In this document: positions 53,504 through 62,027 of the stretch, one piece after another | How the letters are laid out: each line of letters opens with the position of its first letter | Numbering within the stretch: position 1 is the first letter of the stretch | From: Haloarcula sp. DT43 | GTDB lineage: Archaea > Halobacteriota > Halobacteria > Halobacteriales > Haloarculaceae | Direction of reading: 5' to 3' | DNA: 64,000 nucleotides | Assembly: GCF_037078405.1 (NCBI RefSeq) | Contig: NZ_JAYMGZ010000005.1 | Coordinates: 1-64,000, forward strand | Made by a program: the position numbers and the translations under genes | Notes under the pieces: generated by a model | The model's input: only the letters and a program-made list of their open reading frames with translations | Databases searched by the model: none | Told to the model about the DNA's origin: nothing

Positions 53504-55532
53504 TGTTAGTCTCCGAAGTGCTGGAATCGTTTTGTCCGTAGGCGATGCCCATCGCGTAGTGGAAGCGAAGATCTTGCGTCGATAGCTCCCAGTCGGTTGG
53601 TTCGGCTGTTTCAAGGCCGTCACACACAGTATCCATTAATTCTCCGTACATCGTCCCTGCATATTCATCAGAATAGACGATGTTGCTATCAACAACCTCC
53701 GTCGCAATTCGCCTGATATTGTGTTTGGTGAGGTTGTCTATCGGATACTGTTTGACCGCCGTCATGCTCTTACCTTCTCTACTTTGGTACCGGGAAATGC
53801 GGCCGACAAGTGCGCCGAGAGCAAATACTCCCTCCCTCGTTTTATCGCTCAATGCTGGGTGGTCTTCGATGAACTGCTCGAACTGTTCTTGACGATTATT
53901 TGCCGTCGTCTGTGATGTCTGATCGCTCATGTGTTGTGGCTGTGTTACGAGTCGCTCATCATCTGCGGTGAGCAAGTCACACGCTCTAAGCGCATTAAGC
54001 TGCACGTACTGCTGTGCGAGAGTCGCTATCGGGAACGGATATTGGCTGTCCGGATCGAATCGGTCTACCAACTTTGCGACGTACTCTTCAAGTAACTCCT
54101 CAACGCGAAGCTGTTTTCCACTGGCAATCGTCGCCGTCCCTCGGAATCGGAAATCGTCACTACTTGGATCATCGGCGTCATCACCGAGACAAGTCTCTCC
54201 AAGATATGCGACACTGGAGATAACATTTGAGAGAGGTTCCGGTTCCGTAATACTGAGCAGAGGGAACTTCTCGCGTTTCGGGAATATTTCTTTTTTCTCA
54301 ACCCATCGGCTATTTTGTACAGTCCGGTGTTGCTGGGTTATTTCTTCAATGATGTGAATTGATGCTGTTGGGGTCGCCGCAAGAACCCGCCACCGATCTT
54401 TTTGATATTTGTTAACAATGATGAGCGAGAACCGGATCGTATCTAGTCTATCAAGCTTCTTGAGCCGACGATACTTGTTTCCGACAGGAGATTCTTCATC
54501 GTCCGCCTCAACTTGTTCGCTCAGTAGTTCATATACTGCTCTTGCGCTGTCCGCGTCAATCTTCCCCGTCGGATACGGGAGATAGAACGCTGACGTCCCG
54601 GGAGCTGGGATAGCACACGCATCAAGGAACGTGTCCGCGTTCTGTGCCCGAATCGCCGCATCACGACCGAGGCCTTGCGTCTGCCACGACTGATCAGCAT
54701 TGAGAGCGGGGAACTTCTCCATCTGTTTTGAGAGATAGTGCTTCATCGGGTCGTCAACGACACCGTAGACCGTTTCGTCAGTGTCGAAAACGAAGCACGT
54801 CCCGTCGCCGGAGGCGTCTTCGGCTTCGTTTTTCGCTCGAAATTTACCCGTCTTGCGAGCCGCCATTGCTTCTTGAAGAACTTCGATTTCACCGGGATAA
54901 TGCCACATTTCGTCGGGCTGGAACTGCGCCGTTGTGGTCAACACATCATCGTCGAATGCAATAGCGACTGTATGGAGGAGTTGTCCTTCTTTGGAAACGA
55001 GTGACTCGACTTCCTCTCGAATTTTTGTTTCGACTGAATCATCTTCTCCCAACTCCGCTAACGTCTCAATTAGCCAGCCGTCATCGTGTTCTGATGCCGC
55101 TTCGATTACAGCATCTTCTGTAGGCCAGCGCTCCAATCGCTCGAAAGCATGGTCGCTATGCTTTTCCGGTCCGTTGGTCTGTCCAGACTGATGAGTGATG
55201 CTGTGATCAACGCCCATCGCAGCACTGAATTTTGAATGGGCTACACGTGACACCAGATCCTCAGGGAACATTTCGAGCCTGACTGGTGGGTCTCCGAGTG
55301 TTGCTTTTTCACCTCTGAGATCGACACGAACGACAACTAGTGTCTCGTTTCCAATCTGATCGGCAGCAGCGTCCGGAGTCAGGTATGCGCCATATGGCCC
55401 CGTCAATCCTCGACCGAGCGTATACAGGGCCCCGTAGAGCACCTCGATGTCACGGAGCGATGCGACCGGACGACGTGGAATCGTCGATTCAATCGTTTTG
55501 TCAGCCACGTCCTCAAGGGCTTCCGTGTTCAT
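53496..55532 (-). CDS. cas8b: Cascade large subunit Cas8b (678 aa)
   Basis: Position between cas6 and cas7, length, and sequence character identify the Csh1/Cas8b family. Typical parts are LRDIEVLYGALYTLGRGLTG, DADDPSSDDFRFRGTATIAS and RIATEVVDSNIVYSDEYAGT. A region with CFVFDTDETVYGVVDD is also typical. The protein recognises the PAM and helps recruit Cas3. Its ATG overlaps the last base of cas6. Confidence 0.9.
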   Translation of the reverse strand: MNTEALEDVADKTIESTIPRRPVASLRDIEVLYGALYTLGRGLTGPYGAYLTPDAAADQIGNETLVVVRVDLRGEKATLGDPPVRLEMFPEDLVSRVAHSKFSAAMGVDHSITHQSGQTNGPEKHSDHAFERLERWPTEDAVIEAASEHDDGWLIETLAELGEDDSVETKIREEVESLVSKEGQLLHTVAIAFDDDVLTTTAQFQPDEMWHYPGEIEVLQEAMAARKTGKFRAKNEAEDASGDGTCFVFDTDETVYGVVDDPMKHYLSKQMEKFPALNADQSWQTQGLGRDAAIRAQNADTFLDACAIPAPGTSAFYLPYPTGKIDADSARAVYELLSEQVEADDEESPVGNKYRRLKKLDRLDTIRFSLIIVNKYQKDRWRVLAATPTASIHIIEEITQQHRTVQNSRWVEKKEIFPKREKFPLLSITEPEPLSNVISSVAYLGETCLGDDADDPSSDDFRFRGTATIASGKQLRVEELLEEYVAKLVDRFDPDSQYPFPIATLAQQYVQLNALRACDLLTADDERLVTQPQHMSDQTSQTTANNRQEQFEQFIEDHPALSDKTREGVFALGALVGRISRYQSREGKSMTAVKQYPIDNLTKHNIRRIATEVVDSNIVYSDEYAGTMYGELMDTVCDGLETAEPTDWELSTQDLRFHYAMGIAYGQNDSSTSETNNE

Positions 55533-56305
55533 CAGTTTGCCTCCTTGAGATTCACAAATCCGAGCCCCAGCGAGTTCCGTTCACCGAGCCCACAATCCAA
55601 CGCGAGGTTCAAGTGTCGACGGTGATGATCGTCCCGAACCGTGTACTCGAACTGCCATTTGCTCAGGACGTAGGTCATCTCTTGGCCCTCAGTGACAGTC
55701 ACTGGGATGGCGAACGTCTTGAGTAGTTCGTAGCCGTCGAACAGGTCGCCGTCGACATCGCTCGGCCCCGGTAAGTAGTCGTGGGCGAAGCGGTCATGTT
55801 TCTGATCGAGGTTGTCCTCCAACTGCCTCCGGAGCGGCTCCATCGAATGTTCCGGCCGCCAGAAGACGGCGGTGTCGCCGCCGGGATGGTCGATACCGTA
55901 CTCGTCGCATCGCCACGGTGGAATCCGAACCAGTAGACCAGTTCCGGTTTCAATTGTCCCGCGCGTGCCCGGCTCGCCGACATCGGGCGACAGCGACGTG
56001 ACATCGTCAACGCGAAACGGCATTTCGCCGATGTTCAGTTCCGGTTCCTCCAGCAAGTCAGCAGCGACGTGTGCCAGTAACTCCTCCTCTGGCGAGGCGA
56101 CCAATAGCTTCCGGTCATCACCTGCCTCCATATCGTGGGGAGGGAACGGGTTGGAGTAGGCGAACCCCGGCGGCTGGCCGTCGTCATGGCGTTGATCGTA
56201 CTTGGTATCGTCAAGCGCGTCCCAGAGCCGGCCACGGAGCTTGTGGTGATAATCGTTCTGATAAGCTGCATCCGTGCGTGCCGACAAATGAGCCATTACA
56301 CGCAC
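55532..56305 (-). CDS. cas6: crRNA-processing endonuclease Cas6 (257 aa)
   Basis: It has a ferredoxin-like N-terminal half with the YHHKLRGRLWDAL motif and the C-terminal glycine-rich loop CGLGERNSLGLGFVNL that defines Cas6. It cuts the repeat RNA to make mature crRNAs. GTG 56305 is favoured because it completes the first beta-strand (MRVMAHLSARTDAAY); ATG 56296 is the alternative. It is the first gene of the operon, with an AT-rich promoter region upstream. Confidence 0.93.
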   Translation of the reverse strand: MRVMAHLSARTDAAYQNDYHHKLRGRLWDALDDTKYDQRHDDGQPPGFAYSNPFPPHDMEAGDDRKLLVASPEEELLAHVAADLLEEPELNIGEMPFRVDDVTSLSPDVGEPGTRGTIETGTGLLVRIPPWRCDEYGIDHPGGDTAVFWRPEHSMEPLRRQLEDNLDQKHDRFAHDYLPGPSDVDGDLFDGYELLKTFAIPVTVTEGQEMTYVLSKWQFEYTVRDDHHRRHLNLALDCGLGERNSLGLGFVNLKEAN

Positions 56306-56607
56306 TCGGATGACTCACCGTTACCAATCATACAATCTGTAATATATATTGGCACAATAAAAAAACACAGGTGGTATTGAAAAATATTATACACCAATAA
56401 TATCAATTTGAGAGAAGATAGCTCTATTGGTCGTGATTACCGCCGCATGCTCCACCGACCAGACTGACGGTCAGTACAAATAGCGGCTCTGTTGAAATCC
56501 TATTGTTTCGATAGCTTTCCCGATGAATCTGCCGTTAGATAGGACTGCGTATCTCCCAACGTTCTCGTACCCGCTATTGAATTAAGAAACCGCGCTACGG
56601 ATCACCG
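56306..56607 (-). promoter_or_regulatory. AT-rich region with the cas operon promoter and one dispersed repeat
   Basis: On the minus strand CCAATATATATTACAG lies about 30-40 bases before the cas6 start and is the best TATA candidate. The stretch 56330-56415 is very AT-rich. Toward the right the GGCTCTGTTGAAATCC repeat (56485-56553) begins. No gene is seen. Confidence 0.55.
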
Positions 56608-57060
56608 TTAGGCGAGGGAAGTATTTCGTCTATTGTGTACTTGGGAAAGCAAACCGATGACTCCACCAAGAACGAAGACGCCCGCAAGGAGAGTCCACTC
56701 TCCATCAAGATATTGCAGGACACCAATTGCGATGAGGGCCCCGTAGAAGATTGGTTGGTAGAGTGGATGATCTCGGACGCCTTCAACCGTTGCTGAGAGC
56801 ACTAATGGAACAACGATAATCCAGATGAGCACCGAGAATATATTTGGCTGACCAAGATAAACGAACTCAAGGTACGTAGCAATCGCTACAATCGCCAGCA
56901 TAACCAACAACGCTTTCGGACGGATTCGTTCTCGAAAAGTGGAGGAGGACATTATGCTACTTGCTTCCATATTCTGGTCAATATACTTATGTGGCTCTGT
57001 TGAAATCCTATTGGTTCGACACGCCTCCCTGAAACAGCCGTTCGGTAGGACTGCGTATTT
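56485..57060 (+). repeat. Pair of MITE-like repeats flanking a membrane gene
   Basis: Two related ~70-base units lie at 56485-56553 and 56993-57060. Both start GGCTCTGTTGAAATCCTA then TTG, continue TTCGA, and end near TAGGACTGCGTAT. They are direct, about 440 bases apart, and enclose the small membrane-protein gene. A single partial copy occurs at 6537. They look like ends of the same kind of insertion element or a miniature derivative. Confidence 0.6.
56608..56970 (-). CDS. Small membrane protein between repeats (120 aa)
   Basis: Four hydrophobic helices can be read (ALLVMLAIVAIATYLEFVY, IFSVLIWIIVVPLVLSATV, PIFYGALIAIGVLQYLD, WTLLAGVFVLGGVIGLLSQV). The start may be ATG 56970 or 56952 (MSSSTFRERI), the latter fitting a GTATATTG box better. 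No family is recognised. The flanking direct repeats raise the possibility that it was mobilised with them. Confidence 0.65.
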   Translation of the reverse strand: MEASSIMSSSTFRERIRPKALLVMLAIVAIATYLEFVYLGQPNIFSVLIWIIVVPLVLSATVEGVRDHPLYQPIFYGALIAIGVLQYLDGEWTLLAGVFVLGGVIGLLSQVHNRRNTSLA

Positions 57061-57245
57061 ATTGATTCACAGGTCTACTATCCGGTGACCTGTTCAAGGA
57101 TGCGACGGTCGATTCTCCAAGCTACTCCTGCACTTAGTACAGCCATAGCTGCTCCGAGTGTGGCGAGCGGAGCGTATCCGCTCAGTGCAAGTGGAACTCC
57201 GAGACCGAGGAGACCATACTGAATCGCCATTCGTTTGTTCCCATT

Positions 57246-58185
57246 AGGCTCTGGTGAATCGCTGTACGGCGTCGGCTTCGACCGTCAGAACTAGGAAGGT
57301 GAAGCGGGAAACCGCAGATGGTTCATGTCTAAGATTTCCCGCTTCACTAGCAAAGCGGTCCAGTTAGCTAAAAATGCTGTTGGAGACCGAGGCGAAGTCG
57401 CCGCCCCCGAAGGGGGTGGCGGCTTCGCCGAGTATGCGGTGCTGTCGCTGCACTGTCTGCGGGTTTACTTGGAGAAATCCTACCGAGAATCACTTGATTT
57501 GCTGAGCGAGATGCCACATATTCTTGGGGAGATCGGCCTCGAGGCGGCCGATCTCCCACATCACTCGACGCTAGTGAAGTGGTTTGACAGGATCAAGACA
57601 GCACTCTGGCGAGTGCTGCTGCGCCTCTCGGCGCAGTTGCACGACCCGAGCGGACACGCTGCTATCGACGCGACGTTCTTCGACCGCGAAAACGCTAGCA
57701 ATCACTACTGCCGGCGGACGAATTACCGGGTGCAGACGCTCAAAACAACCGCTCTCGTGGACACAGAAAGCCACGCGATTCTGGACGTTCACTGTACGAC
57801 TGAGAAAACGCACGACACACAGCTCGGCTGGCAGGTCGCCCGCCGCAACGCGGGCGACCTTGCCAGCCTCGCCGCCGACAAGGGCTACGATTGGATGGAG
57901 TTACGCGAAAAACTCCGCGAAGAAGGCGTGAGACCACTGATAAAGCATCGTGAGTTCCGGCCCATCGATCCGCGCGTTATGCGCGTGATCGATGGGCCTC
58001 GCTACCGGCAACGAGCGCTGTGTGAGACCGTCTTCTCGACGATCAAGCGCACGCTCGGCGACGCCGTGCGTGCGCGAACTTGGTATGGCGAGTTTCGAGA
58101 ACTCGTGTTGATGTGTGCAGTTTACAACATCAAGCAGGCTGTGAAACCGTGAAATCAAGCACCGTCTGGCGATTCACCACGGCCC
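57246..58185 (+). mobile_element. IS5-family insertion sequence
   Basis: Terminal inverted repeats frame the transposase gene: AGGCTCTGGTGAATCGC at the left (57246) and, on the complementary strand, GGGCCGTGGTGAATCGCC at the right (ending at 58185). They share about 12 of the first 15 positions. The total of about 940 bases and a single DDE transposase gene agree with IS5-type elements. No target duplication is evident. The region 57061-57245 before it holds no gene that I can support. Confidence 0.75.
57325..58152 (+). CDS. IS5-family DDE transposase (275 aa)
   Basis: The catalytic triad is intact: D in HAAIDATFFDRENAS, D in LAADKGYDWMELREKL, and E in RALCETVFSTIKRTLGDAV. The N-terminal part (GFAEYAVLSLHCLRVYLEKS) is the helical DNA-binding half. 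Length is typical. The gene fills the insertion sequence and shows no damage, so the element may be mobile. Confidence 0.92.
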   Translation: MSKISRFTSKAVQLAKNAVGDRGEVAAPEGGGGFAEYAVLSLHCLRVYLEKSYRESLDLLSEMPHILGEIGLEAADLPHHSTLVKWFDRIKTALWRVLLRLSAQLHDPSGHAAIDATFFDRENASNHYCRRTNYRVQTLKTTALVDTESHAILDVHCTTEKTHDTQLGWQVARRNAGDLASLAADKGYDWMELREKLREEGVRPLIKHREFRPIDPRVMRVIDGPRYRQRALCETVFSTIKRTLGDAVRARTWYGEFRELVLMCAVYNIKQAVKP

Positions 58186-58243
58186 ATCCAACAGCTACCA
58201 GCCCTGTCACTTCCGCTAGTCGCGCTAATTGCACGTACTGACT

Positions 58244-58573
58244 CTATGACTTCGACATCGTGGCGTTGCACGTAGATAGCGCGGACCGTCCGGACCGCAC
58301 GCCATGGAACCACTCACCACGTGGCGGAGAGGTGCCATAGAAGTATGGTCTATGTTGACCAGAATGGTGAGCGGTCAAGCAGTTGCTACAGTGCTGTTTC
58401 CAGTGAAAGACATAGAGCCAGCGACAGATGGTTGTCGAGGGCTCTCTTGTGAGTTCGCTGGGTTCGTAATCGACCCAAGCGTCGTCGCTGGAATCGTATT
58501 CATTGGAGTGGGAGTACTGGTAGGACTGGGACATGTGCGTTCCGCAAGTGAAGCATGTCAGTGTGAACGCCAT
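58244..58573 (-). CDS. Possible zinc-finger protein (109 aa)
   Basis: The first part has cysteine pairs TCFTCGTHMS and, about 50 residues later, HCSNCLT, with acidic and tryptophan-containing sequence between (DDAWVDYEPSELTREP). This reads as a zinc-ribbon domain. The C-terminal ~40 residues are basic and look non-conserved, so the end may have been altered by rearrangement. The overlapping plus-strand frame is judged weaker. Confidence 0.4.
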   Translation of the reverse strand: MAFTLTCFTCGTHMSQSYQYSHSNEYDSSDDAWVDYEPSELTREPSTTICRWLYVFHWKQHCSNCLTAHHSGQHRPYFYGTSPPRGEWFHGVRSGRSALSTCNATMSKS

Positions 58574-58907
58574 CGGGTTCTGAACGAATGCGACGCATTC
58601 AAAGAGTTTGCGGACCGCGTAGCGGCACTCAATCCTGTCTCTGTGGTGTCAGCAATCGCAACAGCAGGTGGATCGTCTACTAAACACCACCAGACAATAC
58701 GCTCGGGAAACGCGACGGACAGCACGCTGCGGCGGGTGGTATTGATATACAAGGAGACGGTGATGTCGGTGCCACACTACGAGGCGGGCTATGACGAGAC
58801 GGTTCCCGAAAGCATGGCGGCCGAGCTGAGCCCGGATACAGCGGCATCGCTGGCAACGAACTCTAGAACATCGTCTTGGTATGCATCACGACGTCGCTCG
58901 AGAAACC

Positions 58908-59068
58908 ATATCGCACAACGCTGAGAGGAGTCAAGCTTGTCCGACGAGGAGCCGTCGGTCCCTGAAGAGGTTCTTACCAGTGCGAAGGACCAACTCGATG
59001 GCGAAGAGTTCTCGGTGGTCGACAAGCTCGTCGATCCACTGTTCGATGTATGTGTAATTAGCCGGTGA
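58908..59068 (+). pseudogene. Truncated copy of the 16.8-17.3 kb gene with its upstream region
   Basis: The sequence from CATATCGCACAACGCTGAGA (58909) is almost identical to the complement of the DNA just upstream of and inside the gene at 17309. It includes the leader GAGGAGTC and codons for SDEEPSVPEEVLTSAKDQLD. The start ATG has become TTG (58938), and similarity ends after about 35 codons, at a stop at 59068. It is a non-functional duplicate. The following 59069-59312 is AT-rich and shows nothing recognisable. Confidence 0.75.
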
Positions 59069-59312
59069 AAGGGTATAGAATATCCGTAGATAGATCTGTA
59101 TAGGGAAATAGAGCTGTAAGAAAATCTCGGAAAGGGTGGTATCGACAATAAATCTCTTCGGAATGAATACATAGGTTTAGAGAGGGGCGAAATTAGTATG
59201 AGATCTACGATTGATATGATGAGTACGGTAGATAGGTTAACATATTTCGATGCCAGGCACAATTATCGGATAGAATTGTCCTTAAACTGGACTGATTTGT
59301 GATCGAAGTCGA

Positions 59313-60082
59313 TTGTCTGCCGGTAGGACTTGCCAAGCTCGTACCGGACCGCAAGGAGAGCAAGCCTCACTCATTCGGCTGACTACCGCCGGTATCCACG
59401 TGGCAGTCGGGGAGACGCTCGCCACTAGGATGATCCCAGAGAAACTGATCGCGCTCCCCTTTCAATTCGTGTTCGTCGCCCTCGTCGGGGCCGGACTTGA
59501 CGAAGAGTGGGCTGCGCGGATTCGCTCTCCCGCGGTTACAGGATCGGGTATGATGCCGTGGTGGCCAATCTCGTGTTGGGCGTTCTCTGGCCGTGCTGGC
59601 ACTATCCGCTGTTTTTCGTCGGCAGCGATATTTTCGCTCAGTCTCCGTTCGAACTGTACCTCTTCGAAACGACAGCCATCTCGTTTGTGCTGGGCTGGAT
59701 CTACAGTAGCACCGGCGGCAGTCTCCTATTCGCCGTCCTCGCACATACCGCACAGAACCTCACCACGAGCACAGTAGAGAACCTCGTATTCAACCCGTTT
59801 CTGGGAGCGCTCTCTTCGTTACAAGACGAACTCATCGAAGCCGGGGTGTGGACCGATGTCGAGTGTGGGGCTGGTCAGCAACTCCGGGACTGTCACCGGG
59901 TCGCCGGCTTGGCTGTGCTCTATCGCCGCGCGACTTGGCGAGGTCGTCTGTTAACTCTTCGCGCCGGGGCGTCGAGATACCGAGCTACCTCCCGGTCACC
60001 TCCCGTTTTTGCCACCGATCGACGCTGGTGGTGGTCAAATCTGACAACTCTCTTCCGACAATACCGGAATATCACGATCTAG
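59313..60082 (+). pseudogene. CPBP-family intramembrane protease gene with two frameshifts
   Basis: The family motif is split over three frames: GAGLDEEWAAR (59493-59522, supplying the EE), then RGFALPRLQDR in another frame, then YDAVVANLVLGVLWPCWHYP with the catalytic HYPLFF region and a later LLFAVLAHTAQNLTTST. One base is missing near 59516 and one G is extra near 59547. With these corrected, a continuous CPBP (CaaX protease-like) core appears. The limits of the original gene are uncertain, and sequencing error is possible but two events make decay likely. Confidence 0.65.
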
Positions 60083-60491
60083 ATGGAGCGGGGACAGTGG
60101 AGCTATTCTCTACCCCGTCGGTTTCGGCGGATCAGCGGAATTTCGTCCGACGCACGCAGATAGTAATAGTGGTACACTTGTTATTCTAACTGGCCGCCTC
60201 GTTAGTTCCCAGTTGGAAGGTTGCTCCCTTTCCGTGTGGTCTCGACAGACAAATATCCGGTATTACCGGACCAAATTCTTGCCTCGGCAGTGGATTGATT
60301 ACAAATCAGAGCTCTGGTATCGGTTTCACAGGTCGGTATTGACGACAAATTGGCCGAAGTCCGAGACACACCGGACCAGGGACACCGACGCGATTCGGAT
60401 GAGAATTTTCCGGTGATAGCGGACAAGATCCAACGTACGTTGGATTGGCTGGGACCGCAGGAGTATTGGACGTGGCTCGTCCAGTGTGGGT
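60083..60491. promoter_or_regulatory. Intergenic region with an 18-base perfect palindrome (60428-60445)
   Basis: ATCCAACGTACGTTGGAT reads the same on both strands and lies about 47 bases before ATG 60492. It is a strong candidate operator for the sugar-transport locus that follows. The rest of the stretch contains no gene. Confidence 0.5.
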
Positions 60492-61202
60492 ATGACATAC
60501 GCCAGCGCAGTCGTCCGCAGTGCGCGGTTGACGGTCCGCAATCCGTTCGCCGTCCTGCTGGTGAGCGTCGGTGTGACGGTCTCATTGCTTCCATTCGTCA
60601 CCGGAATTCTGGTGGCCGGTGGGGCGGGTGCCCTGATCGGGCTCTGGACGTCGTCGTTCCTGCTAGGGTTCGTCTGGGCGGCCGGTGCCCGATTGATGAC
60701 GGTCATCCTCGAGCGGGAGGTGTCGCTCGGGACGGATTATTTCTGGGCAGGCTTGCGCGAGGCCAAGTACGTCGGGCCGGTGGTGGGTATCGGGACGTTT
60801 CTTGCCTCGGCGCTCGCGATAACGCTACTCTCGATTCCCGGAGGTGACGTTCTAACGCTCAGTCTCGGACTCGTCGGCGTCTACGTGCTGATCGGCTGGT
60901 TCGTCCTCGTGACGTACGCACTGACGCTCTGGGCGGCCCTCGAGAATCCGCGGGAAGTCCGTTCGGCGTTTGGCGATGCTATCACGTTGATCCTTGAGGA
61001 ACCGGTGGCGGCCGGCTGGCTCGTCGTCCAGTCGGCCGGATGGACGCTCCTGGCGATCCCGTTGATCATTGCGCCAGTCCTCGTCCTGCCAGGGTTCGTC
61101 CAGCTTGTCGGCACCGAAATCGTCAGGATCGCCGCAACTGAGAGTGAGGGACACGAGCCCATCGGCTCGTCGGACGATACCAGCGGGGAGGAGACCACAT
61201 GA
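60492..61202 (+). CDS. YesL/DUF624-like membrane protein (236 aa)
   Basis: Six hydrophobic helices are evident (NPFAVLLVSVGVTVSLLPFV, GALIGLWTSSFLLGFVWAAG, FLASALAITLLSIPGG, VYVLIGWFVLVTYALTLWAA, VVQSAGWTLLAIPLIIAPVL), with an acidic C-terminal tail. The layout and the place beside a solute-binding protein match DUF624 proteins that accompany carbohydrate ABC transporters. ATG 60492 is used rather than GTG 60486. It is convergent with a second protein of the same type. Confidence 0.68.
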   Translation: MTYASAVVRSARLTVRNPFAVLLVSVGVTVSLLPFVTGILVAGGAGALIGLWTSSFLLGFVWAAGARLMTVILEREVSLGTDYFWAGLREAKYVGPVVGIGTFLASALAITLLSIPGGDVLTLSLGLVGVYVLIGWFVLVTYALTLWAALENPREVRSAFGDAITLILEEPVAAGWLVVQSAGWTLLAIPLIIAPVLVLPGFVQLVGTEIVRIAATESEGHEPIGSSDDTSGEETT

Positions 61203-61207
61203 ATGGA

Positions 61208-61861
61208 TCAGCCTGCGGAGTGATCAGCGTCCACGCCTAGTGTGACGTGGGCAGCCAGTAGACAGAGCGTCCCCGGCAGGAACAGTCCGATCGTGATAAC
61301 TGTCACGCCCGCGAGCAGAACGAACAAGAACGAGGCGGTGAGGAAGACTGCGGCCGCACGCGGTGCGTCGAGCAGTCGGGCGAGGCCAGTCCGGAGTGAG
61401 GCGCTGAGCGGCTGGCCAGCGCCCAGTTCGGGCACCGAGAACGCGACGAGCAGGTACCACTCGATCGGAAAGGTCACTGCGATTCCGACGGCAAACGCCC
61501 CATACGCTGGCGGTATCACCGAGACGAGTACGAGGCTCCCGGTGGTGATCAGAAACGTGAGCCCACCGAGGGCGAGCCCGGTCATCGGTGTGCCCAGCGT
61601 GGCGCGGATCGGCGGAAGAACGGCGATCGGTACGCCTCGTTCCGCGACGGTCGTCGCAAACCGGAACCCGGCAATCAGTGTGATACCAAGCAGGAGGCAA
61701 CTCGTCCACAGACCACCCAGAACCGCGGGAACCGTCCCAACGGTAGTCGTTGCGGCCAGCGGTAACATCGACAGCGAGACCAGCAGGCTCACAACGACGG
61801 TTCCGACCAGGTTCCGATAGCCGTTTCGGAGCGTCGAGCGGAGGCTCTCGACGACGGTCAT
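61208..61861 (-). CDS. Second YesL/DUF624-like membrane protein (217 aa)
   Basis: Similar layout to the previous gene: STLRNGYRNLVGTVVVSLLV, GGLWTSCLLLGITLIAGFRF, SVIPPAYGAFAVGIAVTFPI and LTASFLFVLLAGVTVITIGL. The shared GGLWTSxxLLGxxxxAGxR segment suggests that the two are diverged paralogues. Its start faces the solute-binding protein gene, so it diverges from the transporter and lies convergent to its paralogue. Confidence 0.68.
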   Translation of the reverse strand: MTVVESLRSTLRNGYRNLVGTVVVSLLVSLSMLPLAATTTVGTVPAVLGGLWTSCLLLGITLIAGFRFATTVAERGVPIAVLPPIRATLGTPMTGLALGGLTFLITTGSLVLVSVIPPAYGAFAVGIAVTFPIEWYLLVAFSVPELGAGQPLSASLRTGLARLLDAPRAAAVFLTASFLFVLLAGVTVITIGLFLPGTLCLLAAHVTLGVDADHSAG

Positions 61862-61993
61862 CTCGCGGTCACCCCCTCGAGCCGATTCGGGGTCGTCCCG
61901 TCATTCATAGCCGATACTCACCGGCCGCGGACTTGAGAGCGGCGGTTCGCCCGTCCGTAACAGACTATCAAACGAGTACTGGACTTATGCAAA

Positions 61994-62004
61994 CGTTTAT
62001 ATTC
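61994..62004 (+). promoter_or_regulatory. TATA-like box of the solute-binding protein gene
   Basis: GTTTATATTCG lies about 25-35 bases before ATG 62028, the right distance for a leaderless haloarchaeal transcript. Directly upstream the sequence GAGTACT overlaps a possible regulator site. Confidence 0.5.
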
Positions 62005-62027
62005 GTTAATTACGTTCACCGATTTGT

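Noticed and set aside
58304-58924. 206-residue plus-strand frame after the IS5 element
   Set aside because: Composition is poor and it overlaps a better zinc-finger-like frame on the minus strand and the duplicated gene start.
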